A stretch of DNA of 64,000 bases from Bretschneidera sinensis (GCA_023935145.1 CM043699.1:131510536-131574535), one strand, 5' to 3'. Shown: positions 36,101 to 49,900, numbered from the stretch's first letter. The notes: generated by a model not told the origin, from the sequence alone. Made by a program: numbers and translations.

Positions 36101-37409
36101 TAGAGTACCATTTTCTATACCGTTCGATTCTAGAGATCCTTGATATTTTTTAGCTCCATTTTTTGATAGTGTACTAGTTTATTTACTTTAAAAAGAAAGG
36201 TGACGTGATTATCAAAGCTGTGTGAGCGATTTCACACTGTCAAACACAGGATCTAAGCATTCTTAATGAGACCTACCTCGTCTCATTGCATCATGAAGAT
36301 GAAGATCTGAAAGTAATTATTTTAATTTGTAAAAGAAGAGAACGAACTCGAATCATCCTGCTTTTCTGTCTAAATTTCAGAAATATTTTTTGACGATGAG
36401 AATGGTGAATCAAGGGCAATATAGTAATAATATCGCCATGCCTGCAAAATTATGGTATGATTAAGTGTATAAAATGCTTTTGATTATTATTTAATCAAAT
36501 TTCATTCAAGTCAATTCGTTTTAAACTGGTTTAAGTAGTAAACCAAACAAAACCATTGTGACGAGGAGGTGAAAATTTATTAGATCATATTCTACAATTT
36601 ATGGTAATTCATTGTTTCCGAACCCCTCTTTAATTTCACCATTTCGTTATAGAAAATGGGAAGAAAAAAAAAATGACATTTACACTTTACTTAGAACTAA
36701 ATGAAAATATAATTTATTTAGAAATGAATTTTAGTTTTAGTTTTTTATATTAATTTATAAAATTAAATTGAATTCTTATGCTTAAAATGCTTAAAATAAA
36801 TGAAAAAATCAAAAGAAAATAAAAAGGCAGAGATGAGGTAGAGGGAAATAAAAAATATTTTGATCAACATAACAAAAATTTTATTAATTTTGATAAGATT
36901 CGAAACAAGTTAACTCTATTTCATATTAAATTCATTTTAAAATGAATTTCATATTTTTTTTTTCAAACATAACAATTGTAGAATCACAAATGAATTTTAT
37001 AAAATTTAAAGAATTTATTTATTTTAAACATACTTTTATAATATATTTTAAAAAAAATAAAGAAATCTAAAAAAGATTCATGCATGCAATTAAAATTTAT
37101 TAATTACTATTATTTTATAATTAATTAATTTGCTGGTATAGGTAGAACAAAAAAAGTTAAAAAAAAAAGGAGATGTAGGCCATGTAAAAGGTTCAAGGGC
37201 ACTAGGGGCAGTGAGTAGAAGAGATTGAAAAAGAGAGCAAATATTCCACATTATTGGACATTGGCTTAAAATCAACAAGGCTTTTTCTAACAATGGATTT
37301 CTCTCCCTAGACCATGTACTCTCTGTCATTTTGGACCAACGTTTTCAGCTTATTGTTGGATGCTAATCAATCAACTTTCGGGCCAGGCACTATCAACTTC
37401 TGGGGCAAT
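36101..37409 (+). other. Unique AT-rich stretch in unit 2, no gene recognised
   Basis: Not seen elsewhere in the window. A 79-codon minus-strand ORF at 37090-37329 has no motif I recognise. Probably repeat-derived or intergenic. Confidence 0.4.
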
Positions 37410-37790
37410 CTTTGTGAGTCACGAGTTTTCATGAATAATTATGAATTAAGAATGACAAAATAATTTATATGATTTGATTTTTTTTATCATTTATTTAGTT
37501 TTAAAATGAGTTTTGTTCGTTATAAATCATGAGTTTAATAAAATTGATCAACCTAAATAGTTAATTGTTAACCTATATGTTGTAAAAGAATTTAGATTAA
37601 AATGAATTAGAATAACAGTAAAATCACATGTACGCTATAAAACGGGTAAAAAAATTAAATTTGTCTCAGGAGCAAACCTCCGAACTCCAAAAAAAAAAAG
37701 ATCTTCGGATCAAACCAAAAAAAATTTGATCACTCGAAAAAAACTTATCAAGATCTGCCACTGCATTGAATGAATAGTAGTGGTGGTCAA
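37410..37790 (+). repeat. Direct repeat flanking the pararetrovirus fragment (left)
   Basis: Starts GGGCAATCTTTGTGAGTCA and ends GTGGTGGTCAA. A diverged direct copy lies at about 38758-39150 on the other side of the viral fragment. The middle part also matches 19183-19370 just right of the gypsy remnant, where it shows that remnant's right border. Confidence 0.65.
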
Positions 37791-38640
37791 ACCTTCATTG
37801 TTGATATAATTAATTATATCACCACATGTGAGGTAATCACAAGGTACAGAACCAGAATATTGATCCCTAATTCTTCGTCTAATCTTTTCGACAAATAGCT
37901 TTGATAAACCTGAAATGAATTTCTCCTTCTAATATGAGTAATTACAATATTTTTCTGTGAAGATTTTGGCAAGGAAAACATCCTTATACCATCTAAAGTC
38001 TTGCATTGTTGGACAAGTTAAATTTGAAAGAACTTCTGAAAATTTTTCTTGAAATCTTTCAGGATCTCCAACAAAATGTTTCATGATGGAGAATATAAGA
38101 GTTTCTACTGCATTTTCTTTCAATATATTAAATGGTACTTATTGATTAGTTTGTAGGTCAATTCTCATTTCTTGAATTTGAACTTGTGCTTCAGTAATAC
38201 TGAAGCGATCTTGATCTAATAAATAAGTATCCCATCATCATTTTAAAAAACCTGTAAAACCAGCTAATAAGAAAGTGACAATTTTTTTATCAGTAATTTC
38301 AATTTTGGTTTTTATATGCAGTAGCTGTCATGGTCATCTCTTGAAGTATGTTCAAGATTTATTGCTCACTTTGACCATTAAAGATTCCATTCAATGATGG
38401 AGCTATTGTCATATTTTGCTTGAGTACTTTCTGCTCTATCTTCAAATTAAAGATCGGAAAGGGTTGGCTTAGGATAATAATTTCGAATTTTTGGTAGAGA
38501 TGCATTCCTATTATAATTTTTTCTATAAATTTTATTGATTTCAAATTGTTGAGTGTTGTTTTCTTCCTAAGCATCTTCAATTTCATTAATGATATCTTGC
38601 TCGATAGAATTAACATTATTTGAAAAGCTTCCAAATTTCT
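37791..38640 (-). pseudogene. Endogenous pararetrovirus (Caulimoviridae) coat-protein-region fragment
   Basis: The minus strand translates, with several stops and frame breaks, to a pattern I recognise from endogenous plant pararetroviruses (Florendovirus-like). A Tyr/Asn-rich lead (NYNRNASLPKIRNYYPKP) comes first, then the conserved block at 37929-38123 with DFRWYKDVFL, then a continuation past a TAG to about 37792. It is a broken piece of about 0.85 kb of the capsid region. No protease, RT or movement part is seen, so it cannot be infectious. The genus-level call is from memory. Confidence 0.65.
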
Positions 38641-38757
38641 TATTGATCGATAAACATCTTAGTCTATTATTTATCTATGAAATATGTCTTCACTGTCATT
38701 TTTATATTTTACCAAATCTTTCCTACCAGTGTTAGTAAGCGAAAAAAAGTTTACTTG

Positions 38758-39150
38758 ATGGGCAATCTTTGTGAGTCATGAGTTTACATGGAATGATTAT
38801 GAATTAAAAAGGGTAAAGTAGTTTACTTGATGTTTATTTTTTTATCATTTATTTAGTTTAAAAATAAATTTTGTTTTTAGTGAATCACATATTTAATAGA
38901 ATTGATGAATCTAAATAGTTAATTACTAACTTATATGTTATAAAAAAATTTATATCAAAATAAATTAAAATAACAATATAATCATTTGTAAGATATAAAA
39001 AAATAAATTTGCCTCAGGAGTAAACCTCCAAACTTCTATAAAAAAAAAAAAATCTTTCAATCAAACCAAAAAAATTTGATCACTTAAAAAAAAAAAAAAA
39101 AAAAACTTATCAACATCCCTCACATGAAATGGATGGTAGTGGTGGTCAAT
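38758..39150 (+). repeat. Direct repeat flanking the pararetrovirus fragment (right)
   Basis: Diverged copy of 37410-37790, with an expanded poly-A run near 39087-39107. The two copies differ noticeably, so the duplication is older than the ACO triplication or fast-decaying. Confidence 0.6.
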
Positions 39151-40878
39151 TTTAAAAGTGTGAAAAAAAAATCAATAATAGAGGTGGACAAATGAGGCCG
39201 TGACTAACGGTGGTAAACTTTGGCTCCAAACTTTCAAGTCGGATCTTCTGAAGCGTAAGACAATTCGGCTGCTAATTTAATGGGCCCTAGTAATAAAGAA
39301 GAAGCGTAAGACAATTCGATTATGCATTTGTCAAATCACCATGATTTGATCATTTTACTCATCAAAAATCCAAAAACAAAAAAAAATTGTCCACAACAGT
39401 TTAGTGGTTCTAAAAATGGGCCAAGCAGTTTTCATCAGAAGGCCCAAACATGAGAGCAACAGCAACTCGCAAATTGTGTCTTCACTGGAAATTTCCCTTA
39501 AAGCACTTTGGTCCCCAACTTTGAATCCTAATTTGTCCCCAAATCTACACACCGTCACAATGAGATCCTAATTTATCTCATGTGAAAGACGACTAGAAGT
39601 AATTTGCGTTGACAGATTGACTAAAAAAAATTATAAAGACCAGAATCTTTGGGTATATACAGAGGACAAATAAAAATTATGGGTATTTAGGAAAAATATA
39701 AATAAAACAAGAAAAATATTTATCACAAAAAGTTTCGATTTTTTAATAGGATATTTTTATTTTTTCAGTCAAATAAATAGCACTCATATTTTTGTGAATA
39801 AATAAAGAATTGCAACTGTTGTTTACACTCTTACTTTATTTTCCTCTAGCAAAGGCTGCTTCGCTCACCAAAATAAAACAAGCCGGTTTAAATATTGTTC
39901 GAGAGTTTATGAAATGATATTTATTAATAATAAATAACAATATTATCCAAACGTTTTTAATAAGCTATCCATAAAATGAATAAAAAACAAAAAATATATT
40001 TTAAATTAAAAAATTGAATAAATTGTGTTTAAAAAATAATTTTCATTATTATTTTATTAAACATTATTTTAAAAAATTATAAAACCGAAATTATTACTAG
40101 GTCGAATAACATCTTAGTAAGAAAAGCCATCAATCCTGATTTCGTGTTTAGTTTATTTCTTTGTAAGAGTTTACATATATTGGCATCAAATAAGTAATAG
40201 ATTCAATAAATATGATGAATTTTAATATTATGGTTTTAATGTAAAATTAATTAATTAAAAAAAGGCTCGAGTACTACTTGCTTAGTCATAAACTAGCTAG
40301 CGCTACCAACCTTGGCGGCTTTAATACTACTACTACTACACGATAAATAACTTGCTTTTCATCTTGTTCTTAATGCATTATATGTGAGGAAACAACAACG
40401 AAAATGCAAAAAAAAATGTAATAAACATTTTACTTGAGGATAAGATCATAAGACCAAGAGATTCAATGATGTTATAATGGCATTAAATTTAAAATGTATT
40501 GTTTTACTTGAAAAATATAACAATGCTATTTTTAATTAAAACGTTAAAAATTATTTTTTTATTCTGATTATGATTATTTTATATTTTGTTTTAAAAAATA
40601 TTTACATAAAAAATTAGTATATGTTGATGTTAAAAATTTGTCAAGGTATTTACGCGCACAAAAAGAAAAAAAACTATTAAGAGTAGTCAAATGATACATG
40701 TGATAATGAGAGTCACCTTTATATAGTGTTTAGAAATAGAATCTGTTTAGAAAAGTAATTAATATTGAGTGTTATAGTAGAATTAAAACTTTTATAGACT
40801 GGAATATCTTGATAGAATTAAAGTTCCATGAGTTAAAATGTTTTGATAGAATTATGTTGGTTCATGTGAATACTATAT

Positions 40879-41111
40879 TGTTAGAAAAATAAAGAGTGAT
40901 TGGAGAAGAAACTCTTGTATTATTGATGTATATTATTGAAGTTATTGTGAAAGACGAATACAAGCCTATATATAGGCTAAGAATATAAAACCTAATAGAA
41001 ATAGGAAACATAGGGTTTATAATAAAACATGAAACTAAACTAATTAGGAAACTAATACATATGAAACTAGGAAGCTAATATTGCAGTAAGAATAGGAAAT
41101 ATCTTTTAACA
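40879..41111. mobile_element. Solo LTR, 233 bp, with TATAT target duplication
   Basis: TGTTAGAAAA ... TCTTTTAACA with perfect TGTTA/TAACA ends and TATAT on both sides (40874-40878, 41112-41116). It contains a TATATATAGG TATA-like motif. The paralogous sites near 22497, 45588 and 63835 are empty. It is probably a solo LTR or a small TRIM-type relic; orientation not decided. Confidence 0.8.
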
Positions 41112-43040
41112 TATATAAAGTGATACACTCAAAGGATTAGGTTGGATAGGAAGACGAGCCACATACATGGTAATTCACCATATTTGGTAAGCCAATTATA
41201 CAACCCATGTGCAATAGCCATGGTTCCCCAAAAGTAGTTTTGTTTTGTCCAAATTTGATTTCAATTGCTTCAAAAGAACCTAAGCCGACCAATTGTAATT
41301 TGCTCAATTGCATTGCATCTATTAATTTATTATATAAAATAATACAGTAAAAGCATGCATTGAGATTATAATATAAATAAACGACTTAAAAAGGAAAGAT
41401 TAAAAAAAAAGAATTTGGTGTTTGGTTAAGATAATGGAAAAGTGAGAGAGCAAAAAGAATGATAAAAACAAATTTTGTTTAGATTTTCACTCATCAATCA
41501 TTCTAATTTAAAAGAGTTGTGATTAATTTATACATGTAAAAGAAAAAAAAATCGATTATATCATTTTTTTTTTCTCTCACTTTTTTTGTACGTCAAAATG
41601 ATAGAAAAGTATTCCATACTCACCTATTTTTCTTCTTACTTATTTTTCTCTCTACCAATCATAACCTTGTAAATAAATTTCAGCATCCGTTTGGTTTGGT
41701 ACAAGAAATGCGATGGGAATAACATAAAACTAAAATACTATAAAACTGAAGTTTGAGGGGATTAAAGAAGAGATGTCAGTGTTTTTATTAATAAAAATAT
41801 TGTTTCATGATCAATGAAAATGACCAGGATTATCAAATTTAAATTGGTATATCTGTTTTTTCTGTTAAATATGATAATATATTTTACCAATAAAAAATCA
41901 TTATCTCAATCGTCCTATCTGTCTAAAGTTTTATTTTTAGCAATTCTATTCTTTTTGCAAACCAAATATTATTTTTGTATTTAACCCTTCAATTAAGTGT
42001 CTCGAACGGAATCAAATATCATCTAAAGTTAGGGTTGAGATTTTATTTTTTATACGTTCTACAGATACACAATTCATTTAACATGTTTAAATTTGTATAA
42101 ATTGACAAACAACTAACCATTAAGTTGTAAAAATCATATGTATCAATCACTCGACATTTATCACAAAGTTATTGGCACCCAAAATTTGTTTGAATCTAAA
42201 AAAATTACAAAATTACAAAATATAAAAAAATCCACTTTCATAAATAATATCAAACGAATATATAAAATTAAAAAAAAAAGATAAAAAAAAACTTGTGCTC
42301 AACAACTAGAAACAGTGAATCTAGTGATAAAAGCTTTTGTTGCATTAACCAAATGCGGCTTTATAAAAGAAATCAAATTAATTGTGTTTAATATTAATTT
42401 TCTTTTTGTTTAATTATATTTATTATTATTATTATTATTAGGGTGTTTAATATTAATCTTTAATCAATCAAGTTGAAATGCATGCACAAACCAGTATTTA
42501 ATACTTCTGAATAAATTAAGGCAAAAGGGTTTAGGGGGTTGGAGGGAATTACATTAAGCAGAGACAGGCAGGGGATGATACATATAGTTGGAAGTGGAGG
42601 GGCAACATTCTACGGTTGCCATGCATTATTTCGCAGCCCCACATGAACAACAATAGCCCAATCAGTGTGAGACAGTTAATTACGAAGTGGCATATTCTAT
42701 ATTCTATTGAAGGAAACTATACACAAGCAACATAAAAAAATTAATTTCCAATATTTAAAAGTTGTGAATATCTTTACTTATACTTACTATTAATAAAGTT
42801 ATAATGTTTGTTTGGTGTTCACTCTTCAAAATATATCTTAAACTCATACTTAAATATATAAATAAGATTATATATGTAACTCAAATGACTCAAAACTCTT
42901 CGCATATTTCTCTTTTGTTTTTCTCTCTCACTATCCCACTTGAACTTAACTTCTCCACTTTTCTTATCTCTCTTATCTTCAACTCATGTTGATTTTCTAT
43001 AAATGGCATGCTTATAGGTAAGAAGATATATAATTGTTAG
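41112..43040 (+). other. AT-rich intergenic block, no gene seen
   Basis: Collinear with 45590-47521 and in part with 22500-25420. It holds simple repeats such as an ATT run (42415-42441). No gene supported. Confidence 0.5.
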
Positions 43041-43640
43041 TGTTAGAAAAACGAGAGTAAATGGTTGTTTGAAAACCCAGAAGACATTAGCTTAAATCAA
43101 ATAGTTTTGATTTAAATAGAAAATGTGTGAGATTAAATCAAAAGACATCAATTTAAATCAAAGATTGTGATTTAATAATTGATTTTTAAACAGACACAAT
43201 CTGGTTCGTTAAAAACTAACAGACATGATCGTAAAACTCTCATTAAATCTGGAAAAATAATGTTTTTCCAATTGGAAAACATGACTTTCCAGAACCATTT
43301 GAAGAGGTACTTCTTACAAATATCCATCACTTCTCACTTTCATAATACAATTCTTTTTTTTCATTATTTCTTCTTTCTTTCTTATCTATTTTTCTCTCAA
43401 AACTCAGCTATAATATTTCAGTATTTCAAAGCAGGATTAAATCGGAAGTTCTTCAGATTTTGATGTCTAAAGACTTCAAGTTTGAGACTTGGTTGTATCC
43501 TGGAGGACTATTAGTCTGTAACCCATAGCAAACTTGTTTATACAAGTGGGGATGAATAAAGCCTTAAAGACAGTGTTTACTGCACGCCTCTAAGTCTTTA
43601 TTTTCATATTCTGTTCCAGTTCAAAAAAAAAATTACAACA
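43041..43640 (+). mobile_element. Degenerate Ty1/copia 5' LTR, Q copy 1
   Basis: TGTTAGAAAA ... ATTACAACA, 600 bp, followed 40 bp later by a gag ATG. Homologous to the 3' LTRs upstream of the ACO genes. The normal TGGTATCAGAGC PBS is not recognisable. Confidence 0.7.
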
Positions 43641-43679
43641 ATTTTAAGTCTTTATTTTTTACCAACAAAATGGAGACGG

Positions 43680-44400
43680 AATCATTCAAGGTGATGAATC
43701 AAGATTTTGTCAAGCTAGAAAGATTCGATGAAAATAATTTCAGTTGGTGGCAAGACAAGATTATGTTATTGCTCACTGAGTAAAAAATTTCCTATATAGT
43801 GGATTTGAATTTGCAACCCATTCACAAACATCAAATCGGCTCGTAATATTTGGAATGTTCTTGAGTACGAATACAAAGTGAAAGAAGAAGGTACAAATAA
43901 ATATTTAGTTTCCAAATACTTTGATTTCAAAATGTTTGACAATAAACTTATCTTAGAACAAGTGCACGAATTACAAGTTATTGTCAATAAACTCCGAGCT
44001 TTAAAAATTGTTTCGCCTGAATCATTCCAAGTGGGGGCTATTATAGCTAAACTTTTCCCTTCTTGGAAAGATTATGGAAAAAGATTGTTGCACAAATCTG
44101 AGGACTACAATTTATAACAAATTAAAAAAAAAAGCATCTTCGTATTGAAGAAGAGTCACGTTCACATGACTAAAGTGGTAATGTTCAAAGTGATCATAAA
44201 GTACATCATGTGGAGGCAAGCAAAACTAAAAAGCATGCTTTACAAGTGAAAGCTGGAGGAAACTTTAAAAAGACTGCAGGAAATAATAAAAGGAAAGATA
44301 ATTTGCTTATGTATACAATGGTATGCAAATTTAATTATTTTGAAAACGAAAATGGATATGGAATATATTTGAGGATGACAATAACATATCAATTCGTTTA
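43680..44400 (+). pseudogene. Copia gag relic, Q copy 1
   Basis: Starts METESFKVMNQDFVKL, followed by a gag-like FDENNFSWWQDKIMLLL. A stop comes after about 34 codons, and further open pieces in different frames lie at 43878-44117 (ISKCLTIN/KMFDNKLILEQVHELQ...) and 44210-44401. It ends where the Q tandem junction cuts it. Non-functional. Confidence 0.65.
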
Positions 44401-46889
44401 GCTTTATTTGTTGAAGTTGTGAGGCCATTTGGCTTGTATGTATTTAAATTTATAATTTAATTTGGTTGATTAAATTATTTAGTTGATTAAATTATTTAGT
44501 GACACTATAAATTTAAATGAGATGTGAAATTGAGAATTGCAACTGTTGTTTACACTCTTACTTTATTTTCCTCTAGCAAAGGCTGCTTCGCTCACCAAAA
44601 TAAAACAAGCCGATTTAAATATTGTTCGAGAGTTTATGAAATGATATTTATTAATAATAAATAACAATATTATCCAAACGTTTTTAATAAACTATCCATA
44701 AAATGAATAAAAAACAAAAAAATATATTTTAAATTTAAAAATTGAATAAATTGTGTTTAAAAAATAATTTTCATTGTTATTTTATTAAATACTATTTTAA
44801 AAAATTATAAACCAAAACTATTACTCTGTCGAATAGCATCTTAGTAAGAAAAGTCATCAATCCTGATTTCGTGTTTAGTTTCTTTCTTTGTAAGAGTTTA
44901 CATAAATTGGCACCAAATAAGTAATAGATTCAATAAATATGATGAATTTTAATATTATGGTTTTAATGTAAAATTAATTAATTAAAAAAAGGCTCGAGTA
45001 CTACTTGCTTAGTCATAAACTAGCTAGTGCTACCAACCATGGCGGCTTTAATACTACTACTACTACATTTCATCTTGTTCTTAATGCATTATATGTGAGG
45101 AAACAACAACGAAAATGCAAAAAATGTAATAAACATTTTACTTGAGGACAAGATCATAAGACCAAGAGATTTAATGATGTTATAATGGAATTAAATTGAA
45201 AATGTATTGTTTTACTTGAAAAATATAACAATGTTATTTTTAAGTAAAACATTAAAAATTATTTTTTTATTCTAATTATGATTATTTTATATTTTGTTTA
45301 AAAAAATATTTACATAAAAAATTAGTATACGTTGATGTCAAAAATTTGTCAGGGTATTTACGCACACAAAAAGAAAAAAAACTATTAAGAGTAGTCAAAT
45401 AATACTTGTAATAATGAGAGTCATCTTTATATAGTGTTTAGAAGTAGAATCTGTTTAGAAAAGTAATTAATATTGAGTGTTATAATAGAATTAAAGCTTT
45501 TATAGATTGGAGTATCTTGATAGAATTAGAATTTCATGAATTAAAATGTCTTGATAGAATTATGTTGGTTCATGTGAATACTGTATAAAGAGGTACACTC
45601 AAAGGATTAGGTTGGATAGGAATACGAGCCACATACATGGTAATTCACCATATTTGGTAAGCCAATTATACAACCCATGTGCAATAGCCATGGTTCCCCA
45701 AAAGTAGTTTTGTTTTGTCCAAATTTGATTTCAATTGCTTCAAAAGAACCTAAGCCGACCAATTGTAATTTGCTCCATTGCATTGCATCTATTAATTTAT
45801 TATATAAAATAACACAGTAAAAGCATGCATTAAGATTATAATATAAATAAATGACTTAAAAAGGAAATGTTAAAAAAAAAGAATTTGGTGTTTGGTTAAG
45901 ATATGGAAAAGTGAGAGAGCAAAAAGAATGATAAAAACAAATTTTGTTTTGATTTTCACTCGTCAATCATTCTAATTTAGAAGAGTTGTGATTAATTTAT
46001 ACTTGTAAAAGAAAAAAAAAAAATCGGTTATGTCATTTTTTTTTTCTCTCACATTTTTTGTATGTCAAAATGATAGAAAAGTATTTCATACTCATCTATT
46101 TTTCTTCTTATTTATTTTTCTCTCTACCAATCATAACCCAGTAAATAAATTTCAGCACCCGTTTGGTTTGATACAAGAAATGCAATGGGAATAACATAAA
46201 ACTAAAATACTATAAAACTGAAGTTTGAGGGGATTAGGGAAGAGATGTCAATGTTTTTATTAATAAAAATATTGTTTCATGATCAATGAAAATGATCAGG
46301 ATTATCAAATTTAAATTGGTATATCTATTTTTTCGGTTAAATATGACAACATATTTTACCAATAAAAAAATCATTATCTCAGCATCCTATCTATCTAAAG
46401 TTTCATTTTTAGCAATTCTATTCTTTTTGCAAACCAAACGTTATTTTTGTATCTAACCCTTCAATTAAGTGTCTCGAACGGAATCGAAGATCATCTAAAG
46501 TTAGGGTTGAGATTTTGTTTTTTATACGTTCTACAGATACACAATTCATTTAACATGTTTAAATTCGTATAAATTGACAAACAACTAACTATTAAGTTGT
46601 AAAAATCATATGTATCAATCACTCAACACTTATCACAAAGTTATCAGCACCCAAAATTTGTTTGAATCTAAAAAAATTACAAAATTAAGAAATATAAAAA
46701 AAATCCATTTTCATAAATAATATCAAACGAATACATAAAATTTTAAAAAAAAGATAAAAAGAAACTTGTGCTCAACAACTAGAAACGGTGAATCTAGTGA
46801 TAAAAGCTTTTGTTGCATTAACCAAATGCGGCTTTATAAAAGAAATCAAATTAATTGTGTTTAATATTAATTTTCTTTTTGTTTAATTA

Positions 46890-46922
<33 letters not shown>

Positions 46923-47521
46923 GGGTGTTTAATATTAATCTTTAATCAATCAAGCTGAAATGCATGCACAAACCAGTATTTAATACTTCTGAATAAATTA
47001 AGGCAAAAGGGTTTAGGGGGTTGGAGGGAATTACCTTAAGCAGAGACAGGCAGGATGATACATATAGTTGGAAGTGGAGGGGCAACATTCTACGGTTGCC
47101 ATGCATTATTTCGCAGCCCCACATGAACAAAAATGGCCCAATCAGTGTGAGACAGTTAATTACGAAGTGGCATATTCTATATTCTATTGAAGGAAACTAT
47201 ACACAAGCAACATAAAAAAAATTAATTTCCAATATTTAAAAGTTGTGAATATCTTTACCTATACTTACTATTAATAAAGTCATAATGTTTGTTTGGTGTT
47301 CACTTTTCAAAATATATCTTAAACTCAAACTTAAATATATAAATAAGATTATATATGTAACTCAATTGACTCAAAACTTTTCGCATATTTCTCTTTTGTT
47401 TTTCTCTCTCACTATCCCACTTGAACTTAACTTCTCCACTTTCCTTATCTCTCTTATCTTCAACTCATGTTGATTTTCTATAATTGGCATGCTTATAGGT
47501 AAGAAGATATATAATTGTTAG

Positions 47522-48117
47522 TGTTAGAAAAACGAGAGTAAATGGTTGTTTGAAAACCCAAAAGACATTAGTTTAAATCAAATGGTTTTGATTTAAATAG
47601 AAAATGTGTGAGATTAAATCAAAAGACATCAATTTAAATCAAAGATTGTGATTTAATAATTGATTTTTAAATAGACACAATCTGGTTCGTTAAAAACTAA
47701 CAGACATGATCGTAAGACTCATTAAATCTGGAAAAATCATGTCTTTCCAACTGGAAAACATGACTTTCCAGAACCATTTGAAGAGGTACTTCTTACAAAT
47801 ATCCATCACTTCTCACTTTCATAATACAATTTTTTTTTCATTATTTCTTCTTTCTTTCTTATCTATTTTTCTCTCAAAACTCAACCATAATATTTCAGTA
47901 TTTCAAAGCAGGATTAAATTGGAAGTTCTTCAGATTTTGATGTCTACAGACTTCAAGTTTGAGACTTGGTTGTATCCTGGAGGATTATTAGTCTGTAACC
48001 CATAGCAAACTTGTTTATACAAGTGGGGATGAATAAAGCCTTAAAGACACTGTTTACTGAACGCCTCTAAGTCTTTATTTTCATATTCTGTTCCAGTTCA
48101 AAAAAAAAATTACAACA
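47522..48117 (+). mobile_element. Degenerate Ty1/copia 5' LTR, Q copy 2
   Basis: 596 bp, near-identical to 43041-43640. With the 3' LTR at 51104-51717 it brackets a degenerate element of about 4.2 kb. Confidence 0.72.
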
Positions 48118-48146
48118 ATTTTAAGTCTTTATTTTTTACCAACAAA

Positions 48147-48880
48147 ATGGAGACAGAATCATTCAAGGTGATGAATCAAGATTTCGTCAAGCTAGATAGA
48201 TTCAATGAAAATAATTTCAGTTGGTGGCAAGACAAGATTATGTTATTGCTCACTGAGTAGAAAATTTCCTATATACTGGATTTGAATTTGCAACCCATTC
48301 ACAAACATCAAATCGGCTCGTAATATTTGGAATGTTCTTGAGTACGAATACAAAGCGAAAGAATAAGGTACGAATAAGTATTTAGTTTCCAAATACTTTG
48401 ATTTCAAAATGTTTGACAATAAACCTATCTTAGAACAAGTGCACGAATTACAAGTTATTATCAATAAACTCCGAGCTTTAAAAATTGTTTCGCCTGAATC
48501 ATTCCAAGTGAGGGCTATTATAACTAAACTTTTCCATTCTTGGAAAGATTATGGAAAAAGATTGTTGCACAAATCTGAGGACTACAATTTATAACAAATT
48601 AAAAAAAAAACATCTTCGTATTGAAGAAGAGTCATGTTTACATGACTAAAGTGGTAATGTTCAAAGTGGTCATAAAGTACATCATGTGGAGGCAAGCAAA
48701 ACTAAAAAGCATGCTTTACAAGTGAAAGCTGGAGGAAACTTTAAAAAGACTGCAGGAAATAATAAAAGGAAAGATAATTTGCTTATGTATACAATGGTAT
48801 GCAAATTTAATTATTTTGAAAACGAAAATGGATATGGAATATATTTGAGGATGACAATAACATATCAATTCGTTTAGCTT
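48147..48880 (+). pseudogene. Copia gag relic, Q copy 2
   Basis: Same broken gag as 43680-44400, with METESFKVMNQDFVKLDRF at its start and a TAG in place of a sense codon about 37 codons in. It was already dead before the Q duplication because both copies share most breaks. Confidence 0.65.
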
Positions 48881-49900
48881 TATTTGTTGAAGTTGTGAGG
48901 CCATTTGGCTTGTATGTATTTAAATTTATAATTTAATTTGGTTGATTAAATTATTTAGTGACACTATAAATTTACATGAGATGTGAAATTGAGATTTATT
49001 ATAAATTTATAGTAAAAGTCTCTATGGACATTTATTGCTATAGCTTATTTGTGTGCATGAGTTGTCGTCAAATAAATTTTGACTTTAAAAGGCATGGTTA
49101 TATATCTGTCTAGTGAGAATTGATTTATTCGTGAAAAAAATTAATGTTCAAATGACAGTATCTCGCTTGAGATGTTACTGTTACGTATAATAAACATGAA
49201 GCTAATAAATTTATGTGTTTGAGTGTACGTCTTTAAGATATAATATGAATATAAGTAACATTGTGTTGAAACACAATGATAGGGGATGTTTTAGTTTGTG
49301 CATAGAAAACTCACATGATAAAGTAATACATGTGTAAGAAGAATTAATTGTAGATGCACACATGAAAAATGACATTTCTAAAAATGGTGAGTGAGGACGT
49401 TATATAACCCGAACATTGTGATCACTATGAGTGTTATTGTATGTGTATCTTAATGACAATGACATGCTGATGCGTATGACAATATTGAACAAAGATCCTA
49501 ATGATGAATCAGAGAGTTTGACCACTTGTTTCAGACAAAGTAAGAGTGTTTGTACTGATAAATGTGTGACTGTAGAGTTTTGATATTCAATATCAAAATT
49601 GGGCTTCGTTTGTATGATTCAATTCCTCAAGCTACTTGTTTATGTCCACATTGAGTAGTAACTTGTGTATTCAGAAATAACACACGTAGTAGAAATGTGA
49701 GAGTCATTTCTTTATTTAACAATAAAATAATTAACTTGTCATTGTTAATGTAAAGAATTTATTATATTTCAAAGGGTGAGGTGTTAGTTATATTATAAAA
49801 TCACAAAAAATTTGTGAGATGTCAATATATTTATATGTTGAAAATATGTTGATCCTTCGAACTAATATAATTTATGTGTAAATAAAACTAAAAAATATCT
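48881..49900 (+). other. Degenerate copia interior, no readable ORF
   Basis: Lies between the gag relic and the pol tail of the same element. No domain is recognisable in any frame by eye. Confidence 0.4.

Larger units (their letters stand above)
39806..44530 (+). repeat. Tandem duplication Q, copy 1 (with solo LTR)
   Basis: About 4.7 kb, repeated directly as 44531-48990 (about 4.5 kb). The 238-bp difference equals the solo LTR plus its target duplication. The junction at 44531 joins ...TGAAATTGAGA to ATTGCAACTG..., with a few bases of microhomology. It contains block R, AT-rich DNA, a copia 5' LTR and a gag relic. Confidence 0.8.
44531..48990 (+). repeat. Tandem duplication Q, copy 2
   Basis: Direct repeat of 39806-44530 without the solo LTR. 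Its right side continues into the copia interior and pol tail, so this copy keeps the original arrangement and Q copy 1 is the added one. Confidence 0.8.

Noticed and set aside
37090..37329. 79-codon minus-strand ORF in unit 2
   Set aside because: No recognisable domain, no partner copy to test conservation, and an AT-rich setting.
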